In this document: positions 28,749 through 39,226 of the stretch, piece after piece | How the letters are laid out: the number at the start of each line of letters is the position of its first letter | How positions within the stretch are numbered: position 1 is the first letter of the stretch | NCBI GenBank assembly: GCA_013042315.1 | Contig: JABDQM010000074.1 | Span: 1-42,889 of the forward strand | Origin: Flavobacteriaceae bacterium | Lineage (GTDB): Bacteria > Bacteroidota > Bacteroidia > Flavobacteriales > Flavobacteriaceae | Direction of reading: 5' to 3' | Length of the DNA: 42,889 bases | The notes under the pieces: generated by a model | What the model saw: only the letters and a program-made list of their open reading frames with translations | Databases searched by the model: none | What the model was told of the DNA's origin: nothing | Program-made: the position numbers and the translations under genes

Positions 28749-30194
28749 TTATAAAAAAACGAAGGTGAGTATCACCACGGCTGAAATAATCAGCGGGCCT
28801 AAAATTCCCAGGATCAGACCTCCAAACCTGAAGTCCTTCTGCTCTAGCCTTCCCGTACTATACGCAATGGCATTAGGAGGTGTAGATATTGGAAGGAATA
28901 GGGCTGTAGAGGCACTAAGGCCTATCACCAATGGCAAAACAATAGGATTCTGATAGGTGAGAATGATCCCGAGGGGGATCAGCACCGTAGCCGCAGCCGT
29001 ATTGCTCATTACATTCGAAAGAAAGACGGTTAAAAAGGCGAAAAGCAACACGAGGATAAAAAAGTTGAGGTCAAATCTCGCGATCTTTTCCACGTAAAAA
29101 TCAGCTAAACCGGTTTCTTTGATGGCCAGTCCCAAGGCTAACCCCCCTGCGACAAGCATAAGAGTGTCCCAGGGCAGCTTTCGGACGTCATCCGCGGTTA
29201 CGATCCCTGTCATTGTCAAAAGGATAATGGGCAGCAAGGAGACCACAGAAGCCGGAATGCCGTGTAGCTTCTCCGTAAGCCATAATAAAAGGGTCAGGGA
29301 CAAAACTCCGATCACAATTCGTTTTTTTATCCTCTCAAAACGAAAGGATTCACTATCCGGCATTGTGGTATCTGCCTCAATAGCTATCTCAATTTTATCG
29401 CGTTTGGGAATATATTTCTTTGAGAGCAGGTACCAAAATAGGACGGTTAGGATCAATGCCAGGGGAAACCCAATCATCATCCACTCCAGAAAGCCAATAT
29501 CAATTCCGTGATTATTCAATGCTTCAATAGCAATGGCATTTGGAGGAGAGCCGATGAGGGTGCCCATTCCACCGATGGTTGCTGCCCCTGCAATCCCGAT
29601 CAGTATGGCTTTAGACATTGGGGCTGACTTTTCTATGGTATTCAGGAAGGGAAGTACAGAAGCAACCATCATAGCTGTAGTGGCCGTATTAGACATGATC
29701 ATTGAGAATAGCGCAGTGGTGAGCATTAATCCCAGGAGCACCCTTTTAGGCGAAGTTCCCATTCTGGAAACACTCATCCTAAATACCACCTTGTCTAGCT
29801 GGGTTTTACTCATGGCTTCTGCGATAAAAAAACCACCGAGCATAAGCCAAATTACACTACTCGACCATGAATTGATGTAGCCGATATAGTGTTCTCTTAC
29901 ATTGTCCGGATCTACATTGGAATAATGACTGTTCATGGCAAAGATGAGGAACCCAAATACCAATAGACCAACTGCAAAAGGGGGAATGGCTTCGGTCACC
30001 CATAGTCCGATCGCCAAAAAGAGGAGGAAAAGCACATAGATCTGTGCCTGATCCAGACTCGGTTCATACATAGCATAGGTAAGGCTAAAGGAAAAAATAA
30101 TACAAAGCAGGAAATAAATGACCCTGCTTTGTACATCGACGACCTTTTGAATGTGTGACATTAGTTTCAGAGAAACACCTCTGGAATCGCTCAT
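28749..30194 (-). CDS. SLC13/DASS-family anion or dicarboxylate transporter
   Basis: 481 aa, multi-TM. 'WVTEAIPPFAVGLLVFG', 'MIMSNTATTAMMVASVLPFL', 'GMGTLIGSPPNAIAIEAL', 'FLSNVMSNTAAATVLIPL', 'STPPNAIAYSTG'. Confidence 0.92.
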   Translation of the reverse strand: MSDSRGVSLKLMSHIQKVVDVQSRVIYFLLCIIFSFSLTYAMYEPSLDQAQIYVLFLLFLAIGLWVTEAIPPFAVGLLVFGFLIFAMNSHYSNVDPDNVREHYIGYINSWSSSVIWLMLGGFFIAEAMSKTQLDKVVFRMSVSRMGTSPKRVLLGLMLTTALFSMIMSNTATTAMMVASVLPFLNTIEKSAPMSKAILIGIAGAATIGGMGTLIGSPPNAIAIEALNNHGIDIGFLEWMMIGFPLALILTVLFWYLLSKKYIPKRDKIEIAIEADTTMPDSESFRFERIKKRIVIGVLSLTLLLWLTEKLHGIPASVVSLLPIILLTMTGIVTADDVRKLPWDTLMLVAGGLALGLAIKETGLADFYVEKIARFDLNFFILVLLFAFLTVFLSNVMSNTAAATVLIPLGIILTYQNPIVLPLVIGLSASTALFLPISTPPNAIAYSTGRLEQKDFRFGGLILGILGPLIISAVVILTFVFL

Positions 30195-30372
30195 GATCAG
30201 TAGTATTAATTAGGGAGTAAAATTAGTGTGATATGCAGGAAAAAAACCTAATAATTATCATATAAAATTAAATTTGTGGTTCAGGTCTAAAATCAGCGTA
30301 AATTGTTGTTAAAATGTTAATAACTTCATTGCTTCTACAGCTCGCAATCCCTATATTTTATGGGCATTTCTT

Positions 30373-30380
30373 TATATTTG
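30373..30380 (+). promoter_or_regulatory. Bacteroidota -7-like element (TATATTTG) in the gyrB upstream region
   Basis: TATATTTG matches TAnnTTTG about 143 nt before the gyrB ATG. No clear -33 TTG at canonical spacing. Confidence 0.3.
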
Positions 30381-30427
30381 TGAGATTGTAAAATTTTAGA
30401 CAGTCCCGGGGGTTTTAAAAAGGATAA

Positions 30428-32461
<2,034 letters not shown>

Positions 32462-32480
32462 AAAATAGCATTACACAACA

Positions 32481-32509
32481 AAAACTCGTGCCCGTGGTAC
32501 GAGTTTTTT
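32481..32509 (+). terminator. Intrinsic terminator after gyrB
   Basis: AAAACTCGTGCC-CGT-GGTACGAGTTTT hairpin (one G-T pair) followed by T-run, 20 nt after the stop. Confidence 0.8.
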
Positions 32510-32533
32510 AGTTTTAGGCAAAATTTAATCGAT

Positions 32534-33547
32534 ATGAAAAAACTATTGTTTGCAATGATGGGGTTTTGTGTTCTGGCAGTACAGGCACAATCCGATGCCA
32601 ACGACCTTTTTGCGGCCGGGGTAGAGGATGCAGAGACCTTTATGAATGACTATCTCGCCCCCGTATCTGAAGGGGCTATTTACAGTATTGCCGGCTCCTG
32701 GTTCAATACAGGAGACGCTAAACCTCTTGGAGGATTTGAAGTTTCCATAATCGGGAATATTACCGGATTCAAGAACAAAGAAGACAAAAAGACTTTTATA
32801 CTCAATACCGCAGACTATCAGAATTTGCAGTTTGTAGATGGAAGTACCACTAAAACTGTTTCTTCGGCCCTCGGTGATATTGAAGGTGTAAGGGTATTTG
32901 TAGAAGCTGAGGTTGCACCCGGCGTAACATCCAGGGAGGAATTCGATCTGCCTTCCGGTTTAGCGGCTGAAGATATTAATTTCATTCCCTCCGGATTTAT
33001 CCAGGGAAGTGTTGGCCTGATCAAGGGCACTGAAATCAAAGCGCGATTCCTGCCTAAGATCGACACGGATGATGTCGCTATTAGTCTTATCGGTGTTGGG
33101 ATTCAGCACGAATTCACCAAGCACTTGCCCGCAGATAAAATATTACCCGTGGCCATATCCGGAGTAATTGGATATACCAATATCAAGGGAACATATGACT
33201 TTACAGATACGAGTATCATTGCCGGATCTGACCAAAGAATTGACGCCAAGATCAATACCTGGGTTTTTCAGGCCGTAGTTTCTACCAAACTTCCAGTAAT
33301 CAATTTTTACGGGAGTTTAGGGTATCTGTCAGGGAAGTCTGAAACAGCCATCCTGGGTACTTATGATGTGCAGTCGGGCCCTTTCCAGGAATCGTATACC
33401 GATCCCTTTACATTAAACAAGGACGCTAGCGGAGTTACGGCGAATGTCGGAACTAAAATCAAGCTCGGCTTTTTCCGATTACACGCCGATTACACTTTAG
33501 CTGAATTTAATAATTTTTCTTTCGGACTTAGCTTTGGCTTCAGGTAG
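32534..33547 (+). CDS. DUF6588-like outer-membrane protein
   Basis: 337 aa. Signal peptide 'MKKLLFAMMGFCVLAVQAQ', 'YLAPVSEGAIYSIAGSWFNTGDAKPLGGFEVS', C-terminal beta-strands 'HADYTLAEFNNFSFGLSFGFR'. Family name from memory. Confidence 0.75.
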   Translation: MKKLLFAMMGFCVLAVQAQSDANDLFAAGVEDAETFMNDYLAPVSEGAIYSIAGSWFNTGDAKPLGGFEVSIIGNITGFKNKEDKKTFILNTADYQNLQFVDGSTTKTVSSALGDIEGVRVFVEAEVAPGVTSREEFDLPSGLAAEDINFIPSGFIQGSVGLIKGTEIKARFLPKIDTDDVAISLIGVGIQHEFTKHLPADKILPVAISGVIGYTNIKGTYDFTDTSIIAGSDQRIDAKINTWVFQAVVSTKLPVINFYGSLGYLSGKSETAILGTYDVQSGPFQESYTDPFTLNKDASGVTANVGTKIKLGFFRLHADYTLAEFNNFSFGLSFGFR

Positions 33548-33570
33548 GACAAGACGGATTTAAACATAAA

Positions 33571-33600
33571 AAAACAGCCTTCCAAGTGGAAGGCTGTTTT
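33571..33600. terminator. Bidirectional intrinsic terminator
   Basis: Near-perfect inverted repeat AAAACAGCCTTCCA-AG-TGGAAGGCTGTTTT between convergent genes. Confidence 0.88.
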
Positions 33601-33631
33601 CAATTTAAGGGGATAAAAGCAGGGTAATTTT

Positions 33632-34003
33632 TTATTCTCTCTGGGCAACCACGTTGCCTAAAATATCTTCCAGAACAGTTCCTTCATCAGAATTCTTTAG
33701 ACTTACCTGATGTGCAGGCATATCCGTACCGGGATAGGAAATGGTGTAGATGCCCTGATCCAGTGACCAGCTAAAGTCGGTTTTAACCGATAATTGATTC
33801 CCATCATATGAGTGGTATCGCCCTAGGTAAACATCGTTAAAAATCCATTCTTGCCGATTTGATTGCCTCCCGGTCTCAGAGTTTTCGGCAAATTCAATTT
33901 TCGACCATATTCCGATGATGGGATCGTTGTTCTCTGGGATTCGGGTACAATTACTCACCGAGATAATGGTGACAATGGCCATGAGGGAAAATAGCTTTTT
34001 CAA
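33632..34003 (-). CDS. Small lipoprotein, lipocalin-like/hypothetical
   Basis: 123 aa. Lipobox-like 'TIISVSNC'; 'DPIIGIWSKIEF...' resembles small lipocalin-like domains. Confidence 0.65.
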   Translation of the reverse strand: MKKLFSLMAIVTIISVSNCTRIPENNDPIIGIWSKIEFAENSETGRQSNRQEWIFNDVYLGRYHSYDGNQLSVKTDFSWSLDQGIYTISYPGTDMPAHQVSLKNSDEGTVLEDILGNVVAQRE

Positions 34004-34314
34004 AATGTAGGTTTTTAGATTTGGGATCTGTTGCAGGATGTTAACGGCTCAAAGTCAGCCTGTATTGCCATTTTTCGATGAACAGCACCTTCAATAGCCA
34101 TAATTTCGATAAACGTCATGATAATTCAATAATTAAGAGCATTGTTGGTTTCTGAAAATAATTCCGGAACAACCTAAATATTACTCGTTTGCAGGCGGTC
34201 TAGTACATCAGAATTTCCTATTTTTGCTACTCTTTTGGTCGACAAATAAGTCAGGTAAAACAGGCTGTTCCCGGCTAATGAGGATTGAAGATAACAAGCT
34301 AAAAAAATACAAAC

Positions 34315-35241
34315 ATGAAAATTACAGTTGTGGGCGCCGGTGCGGTAGGAGCAAGTTGCGCAGAGTACATTGCCATTAAAGATTTTGCTTCAGAAGTAGT
34401 ACTTCTCGATATCAAAGAGGGATACGCAGAAGGAAAGGCCATGGACCTGATGCAAACTGCTTCCCTCAATGGTTTTGATAGTAAAATTACCGGAACAACA
34501 AGCGATTACTCAAAAACTGCGGGCAGTGATATTGCCGTGATTACCTCAGGAATTCCCAGAAAGCCCGGAATGACCAGGGAAGAATTGATAGGAATTAACG
34601 CGGGGATTGTAAAAACCGTGGCTACAAGCCTTATCGAACACTCCCCTGATGTAATTTTAATCGTAGTAAGTAACCCCATGGATACCATGACGTACCTGGT
34701 ACATAAAGTTACGGGATTACCCAAGGAACGCATCATAGGAATGGGTGGAGCCCTGGATAGTGCCAGATTTAAATACAGACTGGCTGAAGCCCTTGAGGCT
34801 CCTATTTCGGATGTAGATGGAATGGTTATCGGGGGTCATAGTGACACCGGAATGGTGCCTTTGGCAAGACATGCCAGCCGGAACAGTGTAAAAGTTTCCG
34901 AGTTCCTTTCCGAAGACCGACTGGCTCAAGTGGTGGAAGATACAAAGGTTGGGGGTGCCACCCTCACCAAATTACTTGGAACCAGCGCATGGTATGCTCC
35001 TGGTGCAGCCGTTTCCGGATTAGTACAAGCTATCGCCTGTGATTTGAAAAAGCTTTTTCCTTGCTCAACCATGCTCAACGGGGAATACGATCTGGACGAC
35101 ATTTGCATTGGCGTACCGGTGATTCTCGGAAAGAACGGGATTGAGAAGATCGTAAAGATCGATCTTAACCAGGCAGAGAAAGATAAAATGCAGGCAAGTG
35201 CAGAGGGTGTAAGAAAAACAAATGGTCTTCTACAATTTTAA
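34315..35241 (+). CDS. mdh: Malate dehydrogenase (LDH-like type)
   Basis: 308 aa. 'MKITVVGAGAVGASCAEYIA', 'AVITSGIPRKPGMTREELIGINAGIV', 'VSNPMDTMTYLV', 'GMGGALDSARFKYRLAEAL', 'IGGHSDTGMVPL'. Confidence 0.96.
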   Translation: MKITVVGAGAVGASCAEYIAIKDFASEVVLLDIKEGYAEGKAMDLMQTASLNGFDSKITGTTSDYSKTAGSDIAVITSGIPRKPGMTREELIGINAGIVKTVATSLIEHSPDVILIVVSNPMDTMTYLVHKVTGLPKERIIGMGGALDSARFKYRLAEALEAPISDVDGMVIGGHSDTGMVPLARHASRNSVKVSEFLSEDRLAQVVEDTKVGGATLTKLLGTSAWYAPGAAVSGLVQAIACDLKKLFPCSTMLNGEYDLDDICIGVPVILGKNGIEKIVKIDLNQAEKDKMQASAEGVRKTNGLLQF

Positions 35242-35263
35242 GATGAAGTAATTGATTTATAAG

Positions 35264-35292
35264 AAAGCGTTCCTATTGGAGCGCTTTTTTTA
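35264..35292 (+). terminator. Intrinsic terminator after mdh
   Basis: AAAGCGTTCC-TATT-GGAGCGCTTT hairpin followed by T-run. Confidence 0.8.
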
Positions 35293-35360
35293 TGGTATTT
35301 TCCAAGGGAATTTACCCGATATCCCTAGCTCGTATTTAGCCTATAAATCACTCAAATATA

Positions 35361-35391
35361 TTGTCAGTTCCTCTTGGAAATGATATATTTG
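35361..35391 (+). promoter_or_regulatory. Bacteroidota-type promoter upstream of secDF
   Basis: TTG (35361-35363) - 20 nt - TATATTTG (35384-35391), consistent with the TTG-N(about 19)-TAnnTTTG consensus, 40 nt before the ATG. Confidence 0.6.
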
Positions 35392-35431
35392 CACGCTATT
35401 TACGGATACCATCAATTAATTCACAACTCAG

Positions 35432-38380
35432 ATGCAGAATAAAGGACTGATTAAGCTTTTTGCTTTTTTGTTCGGGATTGTAAGTATATACCAACTTTCT
35501 TACACTTTCATTACAAGTAAATTAGAAGATGAGGCAGAAGCTTTTGCCGCCACAAAAATCCCATCAACTTTAGATGACTATGTCGCAGAGCGTGAAGCTT
35601 TGGAAGCCAGATACCTCGATTCTATTGGGGATAATCCGGTATTGGGATTCACCAGTTACAAGGATGCGAAAAAGAAGGAACTCAATAAGGGTCTCGACTT
35701 AAAAGGGGGGATCAATGTAACCCTTCAGATCTCGGTCAAGGACATTCTTAAAGGATTAGCAGACAATACTAAAAATCCTGTTTTTAACAAGGCCCTGGCC
35801 GATGCTGACCTCGCATCAAAAAATAGCGACGATACCTACCTCAACCTATTCTTTGAAGCTTTTGATGTTATCAAAGGCGATACAAAACTGGCATCTCCTG
35901 ATATTTTTGCAAATAAGGCACTTAGTGACGAGATCAATTTCCAGATGTCTGATGATCAGGTAAAGCCGATTATCAGGAGAAAAATTGACGAGTCGATTGT
36001 CTCTGCTTTTGAAGTACTTCGGGAACGTATAGACGGTTTTGGTGTAACACAACCGAATATTCAGCGGGAAGGAACTTCCGGAAGGATTCTTGTAGAACTG
36101 CCCGGAGCTAGGGATATTGCAAGGGCTCAGGATTTGCTTTCGAGTACGGCTCAGCTGGAATTCTGGGAGACTTACGAGCCCGGAAATCAAAATTTAATCA
36201 ACTTCTTTATTCAGACAAATGAGAAGTTAAAAACACTGGTAGAGGATACTTCGGACGAACAGGTGAAGGAAGCCTCAGAGATAGATACGCTGCTCTCGGA
36301 TGTAGCTCAGGACTCTCTGGACCTTACTGCAGAACGAAATCCGCTATTTGAAAAATTACAATTAAACGGCCCCGGCTTTGCTATAGGGGTGGCTGCAGTA
36401 AAGGATACGGCGGAGATAGGTTCTTGGTTGCGCATGCCTGAGATCAGGAGGTTGCTGCCATCAGAAGTGCAATTCACCAAATTTTTATGGGAACGTCCAT
36501 CTCAGGATTCTGAAGTTGCTTCTTTATTTGCCTTAAAATCGAACAGAGACGCACTGCCGAGGATAAGCGGGGATGTTGTAAGTGATGCCCGTGACCAGTT
36601 CGACCAGTTTAACCGACCTGCAGTGGGGATGGACATGAACGTTCGCGGTGCCAAAGAATGGGAAAAACTCACAAACGAGGCTAATCTGAATAATACCGGG
36701 ATAGCTATCGTACTAGACAATAAAGTGTATACGGCTCCAGGAGTATCTCAGGTAGGTGGAATTTCCGGAGGAAGTTCTGAAATTACCGGAACTTTTACCG
36801 TCAATGAAACTAAAGATATTGCAAACGTCCTCAGGGCAGGTAAACTACCGGCTTCAGCGGAGATTATCGATTCGTTTGTCGTTGGCCCATCCCTTGGACA
36901 GGAAGCCATAGACAGCGGATTTACATCCTTCCTTATCGCGATGATTTTTGTTTTGGTCTGGATGTTGTTCTATTACGGTAAAGCCGGGATTTTTGCAGAC
37001 ATCGCCCTGGTATTTAACATTGTACTTATTTTTGGCGTACTCGCCAGTCTGGGAGCGGTACTCACGCTACCCGGAATAGCCGGTATTGTTTTGACCATCG
37101 GTATGTCGGTGGATGCAAACGTGCTGATCTTTGAGAGGATCAAGGAAGAATTACAGAAAGGAAAAGGAAAAGGACAGGCGATCAACGATGGATTCAATAA
37201 TGCCCTTTCGTCCATCCTGGATGCAAATATTACAACAGGCTTAACCGCATTGATTTTATTGGTATTTGGGTCTGGACCTATTAAAGGTTTCGCTACAACA
37301 CTGATCATCGGTATCCTTACCTCTTTGTTTACGGCTATTTTCATCACCAGATTACTGGTGGATTGGTACATCTCAGGAAAGGGAAGATCACTTACTTTCT
37401 CAACCGTCATCACAAAGAATTTGTTCACTAATATGAACATCAATTTCTTGAGCAAAAGGAAGTTTGCCTACATCATCTCCGGGATCATTGTGATCTCAGG
37501 AATCGTTTCTTTGAGCTCACGTGGCTTAGACCAAGGGGTCGATTTTGTGGGAGGTCGGAATTACCAGATCCGATTTGTAGACCCTGTAAGCCCGTCTGAA
37601 ATTACAACCGACCTATCAGCTGCTCTGGGAAGTGCAAGTGCCAAGACCTTTGGAGATGCTAACCAGATCATGGTTACCACCAAGTATAAGGTGGATGTGC
37701 AAGGAACGGAAGTAGACGACGAGATCTTAGGCATTTTGTTTACCTCCTTACAAAAGTATCTCCCGGATGGAGCCTCCTATGAGGATTTTATCCCCGGCGG
37801 AACGAATGAGGAAATTGGGGTGATGAAGTACAGAAAAGTGGGTCCCACCATAGCAGATGATATTAAAAAGAATGCGGTTTGGGCAGTTTTCGGTTCCCTT
37901 GCCGTGGTGTTTCTCTATATCCTCTTGCGATTCCGAAAATGGCAATTCTCACTGGGTGCTGTTGCGGCAGTGTTCCACGATGTACTTATTGTACTGGGAG
38001 TCTTTTCATTCTTCAGCCCGTACATGCCATTTAGTATGGAGATCGACCAGGCATTTATCGCTGCCATTCTAACGGTGATTGGGTATTCCCTCAACGATAC
38101 GGTTGTTGTATTTGACCGGATTAGGGAGATTGTAAATGAAAAAGGATTTAACGCAGGAATTAATATCAATGAAGCACTCAACAGTACCTTGAGCAGGACA
38201 TTGAATACCTCATTAACCACATTGGTGGTACTATTGTCTATCTTTATTTTTGGTGGAGAGACTCTGAGAGGCTTTATGTTCGCTATGATCATCGGTATTA
38301 TTGTAGGAACGTATTCCTCTTTATTTATCGCTACCCCGGTGATGTTCGACACCTTGAAAAATAAGATTACAAAAAAGTAG
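35432..38380 (+). CDS. secDF: Fused protein translocase subunit SecDF
   Basis: 982 aa. SecD motifs 'LDLKGGINVTLQI', 'LRERIDGFGVTQPNIQREGTSGRILVELPGARD'; SecF motifs 'QGVDFVGGRNYQIRF', 'VIGYSLNDTVVVFDRIRE'. Confidence 0.97.
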   Translation: MQNKGLIKLFAFLFGIVSIYQLSYTFITSKLEDEAEAFAATKIPSTLDDYVAEREALEARYLDSIGDNPVLGFTSYKDAKKKELNKGLDLKGGINVTLQISVKDILKGLADNTKNPVFNKALADADLASKNSDDTYLNLFFEAFDVIKGDTKLASPDIFANKALSDEINFQMSDDQVKPIIRRKIDESIVSAFEVLRERIDGFGVTQPNIQREGTSGRILVELPGARDIARAQDLLSSTAQLEFWETYEPGNQNLINFFIQTNEKLKTLVEDTSDEQVKEASEIDTLLSDVAQDSLDLTAERNPLFEKLQLNGPGFAIGVAAVKDTAEIGSWLRMPEIRRLLPSEVQFTKFLWERPSQDSEVASLFALKSNRDALPRISGDVVSDARDQFDQFNRPAVGMDMNVRGAKEWEKLTNEANLNNTGIAIVLDNKVYTAPGVSQVGGISGGSSEITGTFTVNETKDIANVLRAGKLPASAEIIDSFVVGPSLGQEAIDSGFTSFLIAMIFVLVWMLFYYGKAGIFADIALVFNIVLIFGVLASLGAVLTLPGIAGIVLTIGMSVDANVLIFERIKEELQKGKGKGQAINDGFNNALSSILDANITTGLTALILLVFGSGPIKGFATTLIIGILTSLFTAIFITRLLVDWYISGKGRSLTFSTVITKNLFTNMNINFLSKRKFAYIISGIIVISGIVSLSSRGLDQGVDFVGGRNYQIRFVDPVSPSEITTDLSAALGSASAKTFGDANQIMVTTKYKVDVQGTEVDDEILGILFTSLQKYLPDGASYEDFIPGGTNEEIGVMKYRKVGPTIADDIKKNAVWAVFGSLAVVFLYILLRFRKWQFSLGAVAAVFHDVLIVLGVFSFFSPYMPFSMEIDQAFIAAILTVIGYSLNDTVVVFDRIREIVNEKGFNAGININEALNSTLSRTLNTSLTTLVVLLSIFIFGGETLRGFMFAMIIGIIVGTYSSLFIATPVMFDTLKNKITKK

Positions 38381-38400
38381 TAATGAAAATAACAAGTAAA

Positions 38401-38429
38401 AAAAGCCGCTTTATAAGCGGTTTTTTTTT
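38401..38429. terminator. Intrinsic terminator between secDF and the convergent minus-strand cluster
   Basis: A-run, CCGCTT-TAT-AAGCGG hairpin (38406-38420), then TTTTTTTTT; symmetrical enough to act on both strands. Confidence 0.8.
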
Positions 38430-38433
38430 GCTT

Positions 38434-38811
38434 TTAAGCCAGGAGCCATTTTTTGGCCGTTCGCTTTTTATCAAATAATTTCATTTCGTAACCGTACTGT
38501 ATCATGGCAGATTCGATAAACATAAATCGAAGGTATCTATCTTCGTCTTCCACAACCAGGGCTAGTTTATAGCTGCGATCCCATCCCAATTTACCGGCAT
38601 TTTCAACGAGATTAAAAGAAGTATCTATTTGGTAAACTCCTTCAAAGTGGGAAATTGCCAAGACTTTTTTGCGTTTCTCTTTCCTGCAAAGGTCGAGGAT
38701 TTTGGACCATCGTTGCAGGGATTCTGCCTTTTCCACTGAAGGCAGGATAGTTCCGTACATGGTGATCTCAATGTATTCCGGATGGACGGTATGTTCTATT
38801 CTATTGGGCAT
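38434..38811 (-). CDS. SpoIIAA/STAS-like hypothetical protein, paralog A
   Basis: ORF track gives 130 aa from 38826. The internal ATG at 38811 (MPNRIEHTVHPEYIEITMYGTI...) overlaps the upstream stop as TGATG. C-terminal 'FIESAMIQYGYEMKLFDKKRTAKKWLL' is SpoIIAA-like. Confidence 0.8.
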   Translation of the reverse strand: MPNRIEHTVHPEYIEITMYGTILPSVEKAESLQRWSKILDLCRKEKRKKVLAISHFEGVYQIDTSFNLVENAGKLGWDRSYKLALVVEDEDRYLRFMFIESAMIQYGYEMKLFDKKRTAKKWLLA

Positions 38812-39188
38812 CAGTCGAACAACCATTTTTTAGCCTCTCTCTTGCTCAGGAAGAGCTTCATTTCATACCCCAGATTGTTCATCACGGTTTCGGTGAAAGA
38901 GAGGTGCTGGTATTGTGCTTCAGTTTTAACCACAACGGACAATTTATAATCGGGTTGCCATCCAAAGTTGGAGGCTGTATCTACCAAATTGAATTTTGAA
39001 CTGGTGGAATGCTTTCCTTCCAGATCGATAAAACCTAAAATAAGATTTCGATTTGTAGTCCTGCATAGTTCAGCTACTCTAGACCAGCGTTCCATAGCTT
39101 CCTTTAATTCTTCCCCGGGAACTATGCTTCCTTTGATGTGAACTTCAAGGTATTTAGGCAGAACCCGGTGGTCTAGGGTATAGGGCAT
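38811..39188 (-). CDS. SpoIIAA/STAS-like hypothetical protein, paralog B
   Basis: 125 aa. 'MPYTLDHRVLPKYLEVHIKGSIVPGEEL...RWSRVAELCR...FNLVDTASNFGW..DYKLSVVV...GYEMKLFLSKREAKKWLF' aligns by eye along its whole length with paralog A. Confidence 0.82.
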   Translation of the reverse strand: MPYTLDHRVLPKYLEVHIKGSIVPGEELKEAMERWSRVAELCRTTNRNLILGFIDLEGKHSTSSKFNLVDTASNFGWQPDYKLSVVVKTEAQYQHLSFTETVMNNLGYEMKLFLSKREAKKWLFD

Positions 39189-39226
39189 ATTTGAACGAAA
39201 TTTCTTTAAAATAGGAAAATAAGAGA

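Noticed and set aside
36973-38352. Minus-strand ORFs of 160 and 145 aa inside secDF
   Set aside because: Antisense to secDF, compositionally skewed, no domain recognised.
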